DNA of 16,610 bases from assembly GCA_963808455.1 (NCBI GenBank), contig CAWEHT010000416.1, forward strand, positions 1 to 16,610, read 5' to 3'. Shown here in pieces: positions 14,824-16,610 of the stretch. A program made the position numbers and the translations under genes. The number at the start of each line of letters is the position of its first letter. The first letter of the stretch is position 1. The DNA is from CAWEHT01 sp963808455 (lineage in GTDB: Bacteria > Chloroflexota > Anaerolineae > CG2-30-64-16). A model generated the notes under the pieces. The model saw only the letters and a program-made list of their open reading frames with translations, did no database searches and had not been told where the DNA came from.

Positions 14824-16120
14824 GCTGGCAGGAGATCTACCACAGCAAGCTGTGTTCGGCAGATGCGGCGATCCGCGCTATCGAGTCGCACAACAGGGTC
14901 TTCATGACGGGAAACGCCAGCGTGCCCGTCGAGCTGCTGGCCGCGTTGGTCCGGCGCGCCCCCGAGCTGGACGACGTCGAGATCGTCCAGGTGCTGACCA
15001 TGGCGCGCGATTCCGCTTACGTGGCGCCCGAGATGCAGGGACACCTCCGCGTCAATTCGCTTTTCATCAGCCCTAACGTGCGCGAGGCTGTTCGGGCCGG
15101 CCGTGCAGACTTCACACCCATATTCTTGAACGAGATCCCACGCCTGATGCGCGATCCCGACTTGTTGCCGATCGACGTGGCCATGGTGCACTGCTCGCCG
15201 CCCGACGAACACGGCTTCTGCAGCTACGGCGTCGAGGTCGGCCTCACTAAGCCGGCCGCCGAAGCCGCCAGGATCGTGCTGGCCGAGGTCAATGACCGTA
15301 TGCCCGCGCGCTCGGCGATAGCTTCGTCCACGTCAGCCGGCTAACGCATATCGTCCCCGTCAGCTACCAGGTCATCGAGATGCCGCAGGGCATCCCCGGC
15401 GAGGTCCCGAAGCAAATCGGCTGCCATATCGGTGAGCTGATCCCGGACGGCGCGACGATGCAAATGGGCATCGGAGCGATCCCGGATGCCATCCTGCTGT
15501 ACCTGCGTGACAAACGCGACCTGGGGGTCCACACCGAGCTTTTCTCAGACGGTGTGGTGGAGCTGATCGAGGCCGGCGTGATCACCAATGCGGCCAAGTC
15601 GATTCACCGCGGCAAAGTAGTCGCCGGCTTCGTGCTCGGCTCGCAGCGGCTGTATGAGTTCATCGACGACAATCCGCTCTTCGAGTTCCACCCGCAAGAC
15701 TACGTCAATGACCCCTTCGTCATCGCCCAAAACAGCAAACAGGTGTCGATCAATTCGGCCCTGGAGGTGGATCTGACGGGGCAGGTGTGCGCGGATTCCA
15801 TCGGCACGCAATTCTTCAGCGGCGTGGGGGGCCAGCTCGACTTCATTTATGGGGCTTCGCGCTCGCCCGGCGGCAGGCCGATCATCGCGCTGCCGGCCAC
15901 GGCAAAGGACGGCGAGGTGAGCCGCATCGTGCCTATGCTGAAACCAGGCGCCGGCGTGGTAACGACACGCAACCACGTCCACTACGTCGTCACGGAATAC
16001 GGGACGGCCTACCTGTACGGCAAGACCATCCGCCAGCGCGTCCACGCCCTGGTCAATATCGCCGCGCCGCACTTCCGCGACGAGCTGCTGTTCTTCGCCC
16101 GCCAACAACACTGGATATGA
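14820..16120 (+). CDS. 4-hydroxybutyrate/acetate-type CoA-transferase or acetyl-CoA hydrolase family, one frame break
   Basis: Transfers CoA between a short acyl-CoA and a carboxylate such as acetate. The ATG at 14820 overlaps the preceding stop (ATGA), implying coupled translation. The N-terminal domain holds FTPIFLNEIPRLM and HCSPPDEHGFCSYGVEVG. The frame breaks in the C-run at 15303-15305 (one C missing); the next frame continues PRALGDSFVHVSRLTHIVPV. The C-terminal domain has GIGAIPDAIL and HTELFSDGVVELIEAG, whose Glu (about residue 240) matches the glutamate forming the CoA thioester in 4-hydroxybutyrate CoA-transferase. Then come TQFFSGVGGQLDFIYGA and TEYGTAYLYGKT. Corrected length is about 433 residues, close to AbfT-type enzymes. 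Substrate is not decided; butyrate, propionate or succinate are possible. Confidence 0.85.
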
Positions 16121-16124
16121 AGGA

Positions 16125-16223
16125 AGCGAGGGGGAGCAGGGGATAGAATCACCCACTTATCGCCCACCTGGTGTCTGTTCCCTGCCCTTCACCCCTCGCT
16201 CCCTACCCTCAGCTACCTGTTAC
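16125..16223. terminator. Inverted, pyrimidine-rich spacer between converging genes
   Basis: AGCGAGGGG (16125-16133) and CCCCTCGCT (16192-16200) pair perfectly over 9 bp, with GGGAGCAGGGG and CCCTGCCC adding partial pairing inside. The right part is a run of TTCCC/CCCTC-type units (16170-16220). It could end transcription of both the CoA-transferase and the citrate-synthase gene, but no T-run is present. It may equally be a dispersed short repeat. Confidence 0.35.
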
Positions 16224-16610
16224 CTATTCCCTCCGATCGATCGGCACCCAGGGAAGGTCGTGCTGTCCGACGTAGTTGGAGAGCGGGCGGATCAGGCGGT
16301 TATCGGCCTGTTGCTCGAAGACGTGAGCACACCAGCCCACAATGCGGCTCATGGCGAACATGCACGTGAAGGCGTTAACCGGGATGCCCAGCGCATAAAG
16401 CAGAGGAGCGGAATAGAAATCTACGTTGGCGCTCAGATTGCGCTCCCTGAAGTACGGATGCGCTTGCGCCGTCTCTTCCAGCTTGTGCGCAATATCAAAC
16501 CACTTGCGGTCACCCGTCGCCTCGACCATGGTCTCCAGGTTCTTCATCAGCGGCGCTGCGCGCGGATCGCGCACCTTGTAGAGCAAGACCACGAACGAGT
16601 AGACGTACAT
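16224..16610 (-). CDS. Citrate synthase-family protein, C-terminal part only
   Basis: Citrate synthases condense acetyl-CoA with oxaloacetate. The visible 128 residues end at a TAG (16226-16224); the true start lies beyond the right edge. They show YKVRDPRA, HPYFRERNLSANVDFYSAPLLYALGIP with the catalytic Asp (NVDFYS), AMSRIVGWCAHVFEQ and DNRLIRPLSNYVG, all classic for the C-terminal half. However, the stretch before YKVRDPRA reads SFVVLL, where the family normally has GFGHRV, whose His contacts oxaloacetate. This may be a paralogue with altered activity, or local sequence error. It converges with the CoA-transferase gene. Confidence 0.82.
   Translation of the reverse strand: MYVYSFVVLLYKVRDPRAAPLMKNLETMVEATGDRKWFDIAHKLEETAQAHPYFRERNLSANVDFYSAPLLYALGIPVNAFTCMFAMSRIVGWCAHVFEQQADNRLIRPLSNYVGQHDLPWVPIDRRE

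Noticed and set aside
1..16610. CRISPR arrays, tRNA or rRNA genes, integrases, toxin-antitoxin or defence genes
   Set aside because: No regularly spaced repeats, no cloverleaf or rRNA signatures and no related proteins were seen on either strand.

Overview
The window is high-GC bacterial DNA with dense, mostly well-ordered genes, several TTG or GTG starts, and strong GGAGG-type ribosome binding sites. A short stand-alone N-acetylglutamate synthase, a truncated GH26-type secreted lipoprotein, a secreted protein with KITQAQA-type repeats, and a GTCATTCTGAGC...GCGAAGAATC intergenic repeat together suggest a Chloroflexota (Anaerolineae-like) genome. This assignment is an inference from gene style, since no rRNA or other marker is present.

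Left third, minus strand (5904 to 1): an arginine biosynthesis operon read argC - argB - argD - short N-acetylglutamate synthase - homoserine-dehydrogenase-like gene - argG (runs off the left edge). It would supply glutamate to N-acetylornithine, and citrulline to argininosuccinate. argJ/argE and argF are not in the window. Upstream of argC is a perfect 11-bp intrinsic terminator placed inside the leader. It has a competing upstream pairing partner and an Arg-codon-rich stretch, so the operon is probably controlled by transcription attenuation. A sigma70-like promoter lies about 230 nt before argC.

Middle, plus strand (6210-8051): a strongly folded region that may be a structured RNA, then three genes for secreted or lipid-anchored proteins. 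The third is a GH26-type remnant with a stop at codon 2 and no catalytic half. A converging minus-strand gene (9053-8195) encodes a secreted protein made of two ~80-residue repeats. Next, on the plus strand, come a Wzz-type chain-length/BY-kinase-like fusion whose P-loop has lost its GK[ST] motif, and an EamA-family permease. A minus-strand O-methyltransferase follows.

Right third, plus strand (12333-16120): a tightly coupled unit of threonine synthase, an alanine-dehydrogenase-like enzyme and a 4-hydroxybutyrate/acetate-type CoA-transferase. The threonine synthase gene is split by a precise 70-bp insertion flanked by GGGGT direct repeats; removing it in silico restores the frame and a conserved motif. 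A convergent citrate-synthase-family gene enters from the right edge and appears to lack the usual GHR active-site motif.

Seven single- or double-base frame breaks occur in otherwise conserved genes (argG x2, the repeat protein, the Wzz fusion, thrC, the alanine-dehydrogenase-like gene, the CoA-transferase). Several lie in C or GC runs. This pattern looks more like sequencing error than mass pseudogenization. Gene spans below are given across these breaks.
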